DNA of 9,215 nucleotides from DATDVD01 sp035290065 (GTDB lineage: Bacteria > Pseudomonadota > Gammaproteobacteria > Coxiellales > Coxiellaceae), in the NCBI GenBank assembly GCA_035290065.1, contig DATDVD010000023.1, positions 1-9,215 of the forward strand, read 5' to 3'. Positions 1 to 6,275 of the stretch are shown one piece after another. The position numbers and the translations under genes are program-made. A model generated the notes under the pieces. It saw only the letters and a program-made list of their open reading frames with translations. It ran no database searches and was not told the DNA's origin. Every line of letters starts with the position of its first letter. Position 1 is the first letter of the stretch.

Positions 1-24
1 TAATTTTTTTAAATACGCCGCCGC

Positions 25-52
25 ATTATACGCAACCCTCCGCCTCTCGCAA
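25..52 (-). promoter_or_regulatory. Candidate leftward sigma70 promoter at the window edge
   Basis: Read on the minus strand, there is a perfect -10 hexamer TATAAT at 30-25. A -35-like TTGCGA (4 of 6 matches to TTGACA) lies at 52-47, with a 16-base spacer. Transcription would start near position 18 and run left, out of the window, so the gene it serves is not visible and would be divergent from yqgE. The assignment rests only on hexamer matches and spacing. Confidence 0.45.
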
Positions 53-140
53 AGACCCCTCTATGACGATATCTGGGGTCAGGGCGGGTTTATCCTCACT
101 CTCAACTAGTATTTGCCCTTCAAAAAAATTAAAATGCCTT

Positions 141-686
141 ATGCCTAATACTAATTTTACTCATCATTTTCTAGTCGCCATGCCCAGTCTTCAAGGCACC
201 GATTTCGAACGTGCCGTTATTTATCTCTGCGAGCACGACGAAAATGGAGCAATGGGATTAATGATTAATAAACCAATGGACTTAAAGTTAGGCAATATTC
301 TCAGACACTTAGAAATTAAAGTCGGCACCGAAGACGCAGAACACCATCCTGTTTTAATGGGCGGCCCGGTGGGACAAGAGCATGGATTTATCATCCATCC
401 TGAAAACTTCTTCCAACCCCTCACGGATATCGCCGTTTCTTCCTCCAAAAAAATGCTGGAATCCATTGCCGAAGGTTCCGGCCCTGCCGATTTTATTATT
501 ACGTTGGGGTATTCCGGCTGGGAATCGGGACAATTGGAAGAAGAGCTGAATGACAATGATTGGCTTATTGTTCCCTTTGATCGAAATGTCTTATTTAATA
601 TTCCCTTAGAACACCGCTGGCAAGAGGCCGCCCTCTTAGCGGGCATTAACATTCACCAACTCTCAGGTCACGTTGGGCATGCCTAA
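141..686 (+). CDS. yqgE: YqgE/AlgH family protein (UPF0301)
   Basis: This is a conserved YqgE/AlgH (UPF0301) protein of 181 residues, close to the ~187 of E. coli YqgE. Family hallmarks are THHFLVAMPSLQ (residues 7-18), YLCEHDENGAMGLMINKP (28-45), MGGPV (73-77) and LGYSGWESGQLEEE (122-135). It has no signal peptide or membrane segment and should be cytoplasmic. Its biochemical role is unsettled; AlgH was first linked to alginate regulation in Pseudomonas. The frame stays open up to an ATG at 63, but those 26 extra codons do not resemble the family, whereas the ATG at 141 places HHFLVAMP where other YqgE proteins have it. No good Shine-Dalgarno precedes 141. The gene ends 8 bases inside ruvX, the usual gammaproteobacterial pairing, so the two are probably co-transcribed and translationally coupled. 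Confidence 0.93.
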   Translation: MPNTNFTHHFLVAMPSLQGTDFERAVIYLCEHDENGAMGLMINKPMDLKLGNILRHLEIKVGTEDAEHHPVLMGGPVGQEHGFIIHPENFFQPLTDIAVSSSKKMLESIAEGSGPADFIITLGYSGWESGQLEEELNDNDWLIVPFDRNVLFNIPLEHRWQEAALLAGINIHQLSGHVGHA

Positions 687-1074
687 GCCTCGCGTTTACC
701 TAGGATTTGATTTTGGCATGCAGCACATCGGCGTGGCGAGCGGACAATCTTTAACACACACAGCCACCCCTCTTGCCGTTCTTAAAGCCCACGATGGCAT
801 TCCTGAGTGGGAAACTATTCGCGCCCTCATTCAAGAATTTCAGCCCAGTGCTTTGATCGTCGGCATACCTTTACACATGAATGGCACTGAACAAGAGCTC
901 ACGTTTGCTGCTCGCAAATTTGCGCATCGTCTGCAAGCACGATTCAAGCTTCCTATTCACACTGTCGATGAACGCCTAACTACACAAGCCGCCCGAAGAC
1001 ATCCCCCAAACGACCCTCTCGACAGCCTGGCTGCAAAAGTCATTTTAGAAGACTGGCTTCACCAACAAAAATAA
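679..1074 (+). CDS. ruvX: RuvX/YqgF, pre-16S rRNA nuclease / Holliday junction resolvase-like
   Basis: YqgF/RuvX is an RNase H-fold nuclease that trims the 5' end of pre-16S rRNA in E. coli. It was first predicted to be a Holliday junction resolvase. The protein is 131 residues (E. coli 138). Visible motifs are the first acidic strand LGFDFGMQHIGVA (8-20, D11), VGIPLHMNGTEQ (61-72), DERLTT (97-102) and DSLAAKVILEDWL (115-127, D115). These supply the acidic metal-binding residues. I prefer ATG 679 to the in-frame TTG at 673 because AGGT at 665-668 is spaced 10 bases from 679 but only 4 from 673, and the family begins shortly before this first strand. The start lies inside the end of yqgE. The stop is 4 bases from the stop of the convergent methyltransferase gene, leaving no room for a strong terminator; I see none. 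Confidence 0.93.
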   Translation: MPKPRVYLGFDFGMQHIGVASGQSLTHTATPLAVLKAHDGIPEWETIRALIQEFQPSALIVGIPLHMNGTEQELTFAARKFAHRLQARFKLPIHTVDERLTTQAARRHPPNDPLDSLAAKVILEDWLHQQK

Positions 1075-1078
1075 ATTG

Positions 1079-2323
1079 CTATTTAATTAAAAATTTAAGG
1101 GTGTTTTTAAATCCCACTTGGGGAATTTCTCCCGCTGTAGGTTTATTGGATAATTTCAAATAACCAAACGTATTGATTTGAGCATTCTTTCTAGAAATTA
1201 ATTTTAATAACAATCTTAAACGAATGGCTAATCGTTTTAGCTTTAACTTCAATAGAAGCGAATTAATTTTTGCTAGGGATACTAAATAATAGGCTTGAAC
1301 ACAATTGAGTTTGACATACGATTTTTCCTGCGTAGCAGAATCAGTCAACATTCCACCCACCGGATAAGTAATCCAAATAGATTTTCGCTTGCTCGTCTCA
1401 AGCCAAGGAGCCCGTAATTTTTTAATCAATTGTTCACTGCTCATGCGTTGTTTTTGCATTACCGTGAGAAATTTATTTTTATCCAAATTCACGGTTAAAT
1501 GCTTATAGAAAATGCCACACAATTCGTTGTGATCACCCTTAATCCAAAGTAATAATTGATAATCATGCTGGCGCCCAAGGCATTCAAGAGATTTAGCCGT
1601 AAAAGAATGCAAGTGGGGCAAATATAACAAGGTATCTTGAGCTGTCTCGTAGTCGGCATCTGGCACATTAATAATAATGAGGCCATTCTCATTCACGCGA
1701 GTCGTTGCCCACTTAAAAAATTCAGTGGGATTATGAATATGTTCAACCACATGATTAGAATAAATGATATCAAAGTTTTTATGCTCGGGTATGTCATAAT
1801 AACCACATGAAAAAACATGGCCTGGAAATCGTATTTCAGTAGCGTTTGCTCGATCAGGAGATTGCTCGCATCCATAGGTTGATTCAAAACCACGACTAAT
1901 CAATCCGGCCATTAGGTTACCGTGACCACAGCCTATATCCACAATGGTTGCATTTTTATTTTCATAATTTAAATCAACTAATATCTCAGAGATTTTATAA
2001 GAAATCCCCTTGCTTGGCAGAGTGAATAATTTTTTATTGGCCTTACGATAATTCTTCATCCACGTATTTTGATAATAATTTAAAATGTAGGTTTCCGAAG
2101 GTGGATTTCTGTAATAAATATGCTCGCAATTTTTACACATCACTAAATCAACCGTTGAATGCCATTGTTCAGCACCCATTTTGGCAACAGTAGTATAATT
2201 ATTTTCACTCTTACACACAGGACAGCCTTTATAAGAAGGAAAAGTGGCAATAGTTTTCTCATCCATCTCTATAAGATAGCAAGAGGGCTTTAAGACATTC
2301 AGTGCCTCCACAACAGAGGTCAT
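1079..2323 (-). CDS. Class I SAM methyltransferase with N-terminal zinc ribbon
   Basis: This 414-residue protein has three parts. Residues 34-66 hold two Cys-x2-Cys knuckles (C34/C37 and C63/C66), as in zinc-ribbon modules that precede some methyltransferases. Residues ~105-225 are a Rossmann SAM-binding domain: glycine-rich motif I VDIGCGHGN (128-136), an acidic residue after strand 2 (E153 in GCEQS), FDIIYSNHVVEHI (184-196) and GLIIINVPD (214-222). Residues ~226-414 are a basic C-terminal region I cannot assign. The Cys-ribbon plus SAM layout and the length of ~410 recall sugar C-methyltransferases (TylC3/TcaB9 type), but the C-terminal third does not clearly match them, so the substrate is unknown. 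The ATG overlaps the dioxygenase stop (ATGA) and has GGAG 7 bases upstream, indicating translational coupling. The gene is visibly AT-rich. Confidence 0.85.
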   Translation of the reverse strand: MTSVVEALNVLKPSCYLIEMDEKTIATFPSYKGCPVCKSENNYTTVAKMGAEQWHSTVDLVMCKNCEHIYYRNPPSETYILNYYQNTWMKNYRKANKKLFTLPSKGISYKISEILVDLNYENKNATIVDIGCGHGNLMAGLISRGFESTYGCEQSPDRANATEIRFPGHVFSCGYYDIPEHKNFDIIYSNHVVEHIHNPTEFFKWATTRVNENGLIIINVPDADYETAQDTLLYLPHLHSFTAKSLECLGRQHDYQLLLWIKGDHNELCGIFYKHLTVNLDKNKFLTVMQKQRMSSEQLIKKLRAPWLETSKRKSIWITYPVGGMLTDSATQEKSYVKLNCVQAYYLVSLAKINSLLLKLKLKRLAIRLRLLLKLISRKNAQINTFGYLKLSNKPTAGEIPQVGFKNTLKFLIK

Positions 2324-3342
2324 ACATATTCTCCATATTTCTGATTCTTTTTTAATCTCTTAATACTATAGATCTGATGGGAAAGAGAAAATAAATAACC
2401 TTCTAATTGTTTTTGAGGTTCATGGGATAAATTACCCGCATATAAAGAGTTATATTTTTTTTGAAAAGTAGGTAGCTCTCGAGAATAAGGTGTTTCATAT
2501 TGCAGTACCAATACCAGACGGTCATCCAAACCAGGGCGGCTTCCGTAATGATAGCAATTACAGTTATCTACAAAAAATACAGACCCTACCTCTCCCGTCA
2601 AAGGTACAACCGTTACAGATTCTCCTTGATTTAACATAATCTCATCAGGAATTTTTTGATTCTTTTTTCTAATTATTTTTTTAGCTTTAAGTTTTTTATA
2701 TAATACTCTTGATTCATTAGATGGAATAATAGTTAAGGGGCCACTATCCTGGGTAATTGTTTTTAAAGGAATAAAACACTTAATGTGCTTATGTCCTTCT
2801 CCATCCATATGAAACCGTTGGCTTCCCCCCGATGGGAATAATTCTTGATTTGGGGAATACCAAACTTGTGCCATTGCAAAAATAGGGAGCGTATTAAAAT
2901 AAGAAGCAATCGGTTTAATTAAAAAAGGACTTTGGGCTAATCGAAGAATTATTTCATTTTCTAGGCTACCTATATCCAATAAATAAGTTTTTAAAAAAGA
3001 TTTTTTAGCAGAGGTCAGTAATTCCGTACGTTGCTTGGAATACATGGATAAGCTATGTTGGATAGCTTCTTGTAAAATCTTCTCCTGAGAAAAATCAGCG
3101 ATTAAATAGCCTTTATCTTTTGGAATAACATGAATGCTTTCAACAAAACTTTCCCGGTACATTTTTCTTCTTTTGCGAGCCTCTCCAAAATAAGTCAGAA
3201 AGTACAGGAAATAATAATATAAATTGTGGGCAAAATAGGTATCCGGTAAAAGTACTCTTCCTAAATAAGCAGGATGATTTTTAAAATCTACTAATAAGTT
3301 AATAAATCTAAACTGAGATAATTTTTCCCTTAGCCAACCCAT
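2320..3342 (-). CDS. PhyH-like Fe(II)/2-oxoglutarate dioxygenase
   Basis: This 340-residue protein has the cupin-type non-haem iron signature of the phytanoyl-CoA dioxygenase (PhyH)-like family. HxD is H178/D180 within SQRFHMDGEGHK. The distal histidine is H265 in NCYHYGSRPG, and R275, ten residues later, is placed to bind the 2-oxoglutarate carboxylate. CFIPLKTITQDSGPLTIIPSN (189-209), with its SGPL turn, is also characteristic. Such enzymes hydroxylate small molecules, lipids or glycans using O2 and 2-oxoglutarate; the substrate cannot be read here. Residues 40-52 are aromatic-rich (YYYFLYFLTYF) but look too short to call a membrane anchor. GAGGAG lies 5 bases before the ATG, so the start is firm. 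It is the first gene of a leftward operon with the methyltransferase and diverges from dnaA. Its composition is AT-rich compared with dnaA and gyrB. Confidence 0.85.
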   Translation of the reverse strand: MGWLREKLSQFRFINLLVDFKNHPAYLGRVLLPDTYFAHNLYYYFLYFLTYFGEARKRRKMYRESFVESIHVIPKDKGYLIADFSQEKILQEAIQHSLSMYSKQRTELLTSAKKSFLKTYLLDIGSLENEIILRLAQSPFLIKPIASYFNTLPIFAMAQVWYSPNQELFPSGGSQRFHMDGEGHKHIKCFIPLKTITQDSGPLTIIPSNESRVLYKKLKAKKIIRKKNQKIPDEIMLNQGESVTVVPLTGEVGSVFFVDNCNCYHYGSRPGLDDRLVLVLQYETPYSRELPTFQKKYNSLYAGNLSHEPQKQLEGYLFSLSHQIYSIKRLKKNQKYGEYV

Positions 3343-3365
3343 TTTTTCTCCTCAAGCAAAAGGGG

Positions 3366-3393
3366 AGTATAATCTACTGACTATTTTTTTAAA
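3366..3393 (-). promoter_or_regulatory. Candidate promoter of the dioxygenase-methyltransferase operon
   Basis: On the minus strand a -10-like TATACT lies at 3371-3366. A weak -35-like TTTAAA (4 of 6) lies at 3393-3388, with a 16-base spacer. Transcription would begin near 3359 and leave a leader of about 16 bases containing the GAGGAG Shine-Dalgarno at 3353-3348. The -10 and its position are good; the -35 is poor. Confidence 0.4.
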
Positions 3394-3492
3394 AGTGGCT
3401 CTCCTTAAGCCTCGACTTTACAAGCACTCCTTTGAGTCCGAAAGTCTTGTTTGTTCAAAAAATGAACTGTTAGGCCAAAAGGCGGGCGCGGG

Positions 3493-3501
3493 TGTGGATA
3501 A
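3493..3501 (-). promoter_or_regulatory. Perfect DnaA box
   Basis: TGTGGATAA on the + strand is the reverse complement of the strict consensus TTATCCACA. It overlaps the proposed -35 hexamer of dnaA (3495-3500). It is also the left arm of a short inverted repeat, GTGGAT (3494-3499) and ATCCAC (3505-3510), so two DnaA molecules could bind face to face. This fits DnaA autorepression, which is known in E. coli and other bacteria. Confidence 0.8.
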
Positions 3502-3523
3502 GTCATCCACCTCTCGATACAAT
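3495..3523 (+). promoter_or_regulatory. Candidate dnaA promoter
   Basis: The -35 is TGGATA (3495-3500, 4 of 6), the spacer is 17 bases, and the -10 is TACAAT (3518-3523, 5 of 6). The start would be near 3530, giving a leader of about 65 bases. The -35 lies within the DnaA box, so DnaA binding should occlude RNA polymerase. The call comes from hexamer matching and position only. Confidence 0.55.
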
Positions 3524-3595
3524 GTTTCCTATTGTGCTCTATCGAACGTGATCGCTTTTAAATCCATGTGTATGATTTGACATGAGGGAATTAGT

Positions 3596-4930
3596 ATGAC
3601 CCTTCCCGCCCTATCGTTGTGGGAACAATGTTTAGACTACTTGCAAGATAAAATTCCATCCCAAGAATTCAATGTCTGGCTACGTCCTCTACAGGCCCAA
3701 GAAAAAGACAACGGCTTGGTTTTGCTTGCTCCCAATCAATTTGTGGTGGATTGGGTAAACGAACATTTTTTAACGTCTATTAAAAAAGCGTTCGATCACG
3801 TATGCGAAGGCCAGTCTCCTCTCTTCCGTATTGAAATCGGTTCTAAAACGAACAGTACATCAACTGTCAAAACCTACGCGCCCCAAAAAGCAGCCATTCC
3901 TACCGAAACGCACTCTAATCTCAATCTCAATTTTACCTTTGCCAGTTTTGTCGTGGGTAAATCGAATCAATTAGCCCATGCTGCCGGAAACCAAGTGGCC
4001 AGAAACCCCGGGCAAGCCTATAACCCACTTTTTTTATACGGTGGAGTGGGATTGGGTAAAACGCACTTAATGCACGCCTTGGGCAATTACATTCGCGAGC
4101 ACAATCCCAATGCAAAAGTGCTTTATTTGCATTCCGAACGGTTCGTAGCCGATATGATTAAAGCCTTGCAGCGCAATGCCATGAATGAATTTAAACGATT
4201 TTATCGATCCGTTAATGCCTTATTAATCGATGATATTCAATTTTTTGCTGGAAAAGAGCGAAGCCAAGAAGAATTTTTCCACACTTTTAATGCACTGGTC
4301 GATAACAATCAACAAATTATTTTAACGTGTGATCGATATCCGAAAGAAATTGACGGCTTAGAAGAGCGCTTAAAATCTCGCTTTGGCTGGGGTTTAACAG
4401 TTGCTATTGAGCCTCCGGAATTAGAAACGCGTGTCGCTATTTTAATGACGAAAGCAGAGCAAGCCAAAACCAAATTACCCGATGAAGTAGCTTTTTTTAT
4501 TGCTAAAAATATTCAATCCAATGTCCGCGAATTAGAGGGCGCGTTAAAACGCGTCATCGCCAATTCACATTTTACAGGACAACCCATTACTTTAGAATTT
4601 ACCAAAGAAGCATTAAAAGATTTACTCACGTTACAAGCAAAATTAGTTTCTATCGAAAATATTCAGAAAATTACAGCGGAATACTACAAAATCAAGTCTT
4701 CGGATTTATTATCCAAACGACGCAATCGTTCTGTAGCACGCCCTCGTCAAATGGCTATGGCATTGGCTAAAGAATTAACCAATCACAGTTTACCTGAAAT
4801 TGGAGAAGCATTTGGTGGACGAGATCACACCACTGTTTTACATGCGTGTCGTAAAATTAAAGAATTACTCACTACCCATTTAGATATTCAAGAAGATTAT
4901 AAAAACTTATTGCGTATTTTATCGGCTTAA
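3596..4930 (+). CDS. dnaA: Chromosomal replication initiator DnaA
   Basis: DnaA binds DnaA boxes at the origin, opens the duplex and loads the DnaB helicase. The 444-residue protein has all four domains. Domain I is residues ~1-80 (LWEQCLDYLQDKIPSQEFNV at 8-27). Domain II is a short linker, ~81-110. Domain III is the AAA+ core, ~111-335, with NFTFASFVVGKSNQLA (112-127), Walker A GGVGLGKTH (149-157), Walker B LLIDDIQ (209-215), TCDR (244-247) and the sensor-2 helix NVRELEGALKR (309-319). Domain IV binds DNA, with LPEIGEAFGGRDHTTVLHAC (399-418), including the DHTTV box-reading motif. GAGGG 7 bases before the ATG supports the start. The gene is shorter than E. coli DnaA (467), mostly in the linker. 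It is the first gene of the operon and dnaN follows 12 bases later. Confidence 0.98.
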   Translation: MTLPALSLWEQCLDYLQDKIPSQEFNVWLRPLQAQEKDNGLVLLAPNQFVVDWVNEHFLTSIKKAFDHVCEGQSPLFRIEIGSKTNSTSTVKTYAPQKAAIPTETHSNLNLNFTFASFVVGKSNQLAHAAGNQVARNPGQAYNPLFLYGGVGLGKTHLMHALGNYIREHNPNAKVLYLHSERFVADMIKALQRNAMNEFKRFYRSVNALLIDDIQFFAGKERSQEEFFHTFNALVDNNQQIILTCDRYPKEIDGLEERLKSRFGWGLTVAIEPPELETRVAILMTKAEQAKTKLPDEVAFFIAKNIQSNVRELEGALKRVIANSHFTGQPITLEFTKEALKDLLTLQAKLVSIENIQKITAEYYKIKSSDLLSKRRNRSVARPRQMAMALAKELTNHSLPEIGEAFGGRDHTTVLHACRKIKELLTTHLDIQEDYKNLLRILSA

Positions 4931-4942
4931 GGAGAAAATTTC

Positions 4943-6103
4943 ATGACGACTACTGATTCGACTGTAGAGACTACTTTATCCTCTCTAACATCCACCGATA
5001 TTCGATTAACGGTTTCTCGGGAAACTTTATTAACTCCCTTACAATTAGTCATTGGCGCTGTGGAACGCAAACAAACATTGCCTATTCTTTCCAATGTGCT
5101 CATTCAAGTAAAAGACCAGCTCTCCATTATCGGCACTGATTTAGAAGTAGAATTAATAGGTAAACAATCCTTAGAGCATACCAGTTCTCCCGGCGCCTTT
5201 ACGGTGCCCGGGCGAAAACTATTCGATATTTTAAAGGCGTTACCCGAAGAAGCTCCCATCGAAATGCATTCGGAAAAAGAACGCGTCATTTTGCGCTCTG
5301 GCCGAAGCCGCTTTACCTTATCGACCCTGCCTGCCCAAGATTTTCCCCAATTTGAAGCCAATAAAAAGCATCTGAGCTTTTCCTTGCCTCATAAAGATCT
5401 GTTGCACCTTATTCAACAAACGTATTTTTCAATGGCCCAGCAAGATGTGCGGTATTATCTCAATGGCATGTTATTCGAAGCCGGGAGTAACTCTCTACGG
5501 GCAGTAGCCACCGATGGCCATCGATTAGCCACCCATAAGATAACCGCGGTTATAAATGAAGCAGCCCGATTACAAATTATTGTGCCTCGAAAAGGAATTA
5601 TTGAACTGCTGCGCCTGCTGGAAGAAGAAGATCGAGAAATTTCGGTGATTATCGGCTCAAATTTCATCAAGATCAGCGATGATCGCTTCACGTTTACATC
5701 CAAATTAATTGAGGGCCGCTTTCCAGATTACAACCGGGTCATCCCCAAATCTACTCATAAACAAGTAGTGATTGAAGGCGATGCTTTAAAACAGGCTCTG
5801 ATTCGGTCGGCTATTTTATGCAATGAAAAATTTAGAGGCGTCCGCTTTGAATTGCGAGAGGGGCTATTACGCTTATCGGCCAATAACCCGGAACACGAAG
5901 CGGCTGAAGAAGAAATCACGGTAGAATATCACCAAGGAGATCTCGATATTGGCTTTAATGTTAACTACTTATTGGATATTCTCAACGCCGTGCCGCCTGG
6001 ACCTATTACCCTCTCTTTCACCGACAACAATAGCAGCGCATTAATTGAAACGTCGGGCAAAGATAAAGAAGCCCTGTTTGTGGTAATGCCCATGAGATTA
6101 TAA
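4943..6103 (+). CDS. dnaN: DNA polymerase III beta sliding clamp
   Basis: DnaN dimerises into a ring on DNA and tethers DNA polymerase III and other clamp-binding proteins. The 386 residues include RLTVSRETLLTPLQ (21-34), TLPILSN (45-51), ATDGHRLA (189-196), EGRFPDYNRVIP (257-268), FNVNYLLDIL (338-347) and the C-terminal VMPMRL (381-386) that forms part of the peptide-binding pocket. The protein is about 20 residues longer than E. coli DnaN (366). The excess is a Thr/Ser-rich N-terminus (MTTTDSTVETTLSSLTSTD) before the first strand. The start is well supported by AAGGAG (4929-4934) 8 bases upstream, and no later Met precedes the conserved region, so the extension appears real. The 12-base gap after dnaA implies co-transcription. 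Confidence 0.98.
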   Translation: MTTTDSTVETTLSSLTSTDIRLTVSRETLLTPLQLVIGAVERKQTLPILSNVLIQVKDQLSIIGTDLEVELIGKQSLEHTSSPGAFTVPGRKLFDILKALPEEAPIEMHSEKERVILRSGRSRFTLSTLPAQDFPQFEANKKHLSFSLPHKDLLHLIQQTYFSMAQQDVRYYLNGMLFEAGSNSLRAVATDGHRLATHKITAVINEAARLQIIVPRKGIIELLRLLEEEDREISVIIGSNFIKISDDRFTFTSKLIEGRFPDYNRVIPKSTHKQVVIEGDALKQALIRSAILCNEKFRGVRFELREGLLRLSANNPEHEAAEEEITVEYHQGDLDIGFNVNYLLDILNAVPPGPITLSFTDNNSSALIETSGKDKEALFVVMPMRL

Positions 6104-6262
6104 TCACGGATATAAAATGGAATTAACTCTACACTCATCCCAATACTTTTTTACTAATCTTGGTTATTTTCAAGAGAAATTAAGTAATCTAGATTATAAT
6201 AAGCAAGGGGGGAATAATATCCACGATTATTTAAAATTTTTCCTTCACTTCATTATATTCCC
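6104..6262 (+). promoter_or_regulatory. AT-rich dnaN-recF spacer with a -10-like TATAAT
   Basis: This 159-base gap is unusual between two genes that often touch or overlap. It has a perfect TATAAT at 6195-6200 but no acceptable -35 at 16-18 bases, and a G6 run at 6207-6212 too far from recF (about 50 bases) to be its Shine-Dalgarno. A weak internal recF promoter is possible. No stable hairpin is evident to me. Confidence 0.3.
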
Positions 6263-6275
6263 ATGGCTTATATAG
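6117..6275 (+). CDS. Possible 52-residue leader ORF in the dnaN-recF gap
   Basis: An ATG at 6117 opens a 52-codon frame ending with TAG at 6273-6275, 10 bases past the recF ATG, so it overlaps recF by 13 bases. The peptide starts MELTLHSSQYFF and ends with a hydrophobic stretch, FFLHFIIFPWLI. I recognise no family. Only a weak GGA (6108-6110) precedes it. Because recF lacks its own ribosome site, translation of this frame could feed recF by coupling. It could equally be a chance opening in AT-rich spacer. Codon comparison or conservation would be needed to promote it. Confidence 0.25.
   Translation: MELTLHSSQYFFTNLGYFQEKLSNLDYNKQGGNNIHDYLKFFLHFIIFPWLI

Larger units (their letters stand above)
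3343..3595. promoter_or_regulatory. Divergent dnaA control region, possible origin segment
   Basis: This non-coding gap lies between the leftward cassette and dnaA. It contains a perfect DnaA box, two degenerate ones (TCATCCACC at 3503-3511, 7 of 9; TGTGTATGA at 3567-3575, 8 of 9 on the opposite strand), promoters in both directions and an AT-rich run at 3382-3394. A functional oriC usually carries a larger box cluster and a longer AT-rich unwinding element. I therefore see clear evidence for dnaA regulation and only weak evidence that replication starts here. Confidence 0.45.

Noticed and set aside
63..140. Upstream ATG giving YqgE 26 more residues
   Set aside because: The added residues do not resemble YqgE, no ribosome site precedes the ATG at 63, and the ATG at 141 aligns with the family's normal N-terminus.
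221..652. 143-codon minus-strand frame opposite yqgE
   Set aside because: It is a shadow of a well-supported conserved gene, with a Ser/Pro-rich translation typical of antisense frames.
673..678. TTG start for RuvX two codons upstream
   Set aside because: The AGGT Shine-Dalgarno is only 4 bases from TTG 673 but 10 from ATG 679, and ATG is the better codon.
1066..1096. Bidirectional terminator between ruvX and the methyltransferase gene
   Set aside because: Only an all-A/T 5-bp stem (1072-1085) can be drawn, which is too weak to call in AT-rich DNA.
3395..3580. 61-codon GTG-initiated frame upstream of dnaA
   Set aside because: It covers the dnaA promoter and DnaA boxes, has no ribosome site, and its peptide shows no recognisable pattern.
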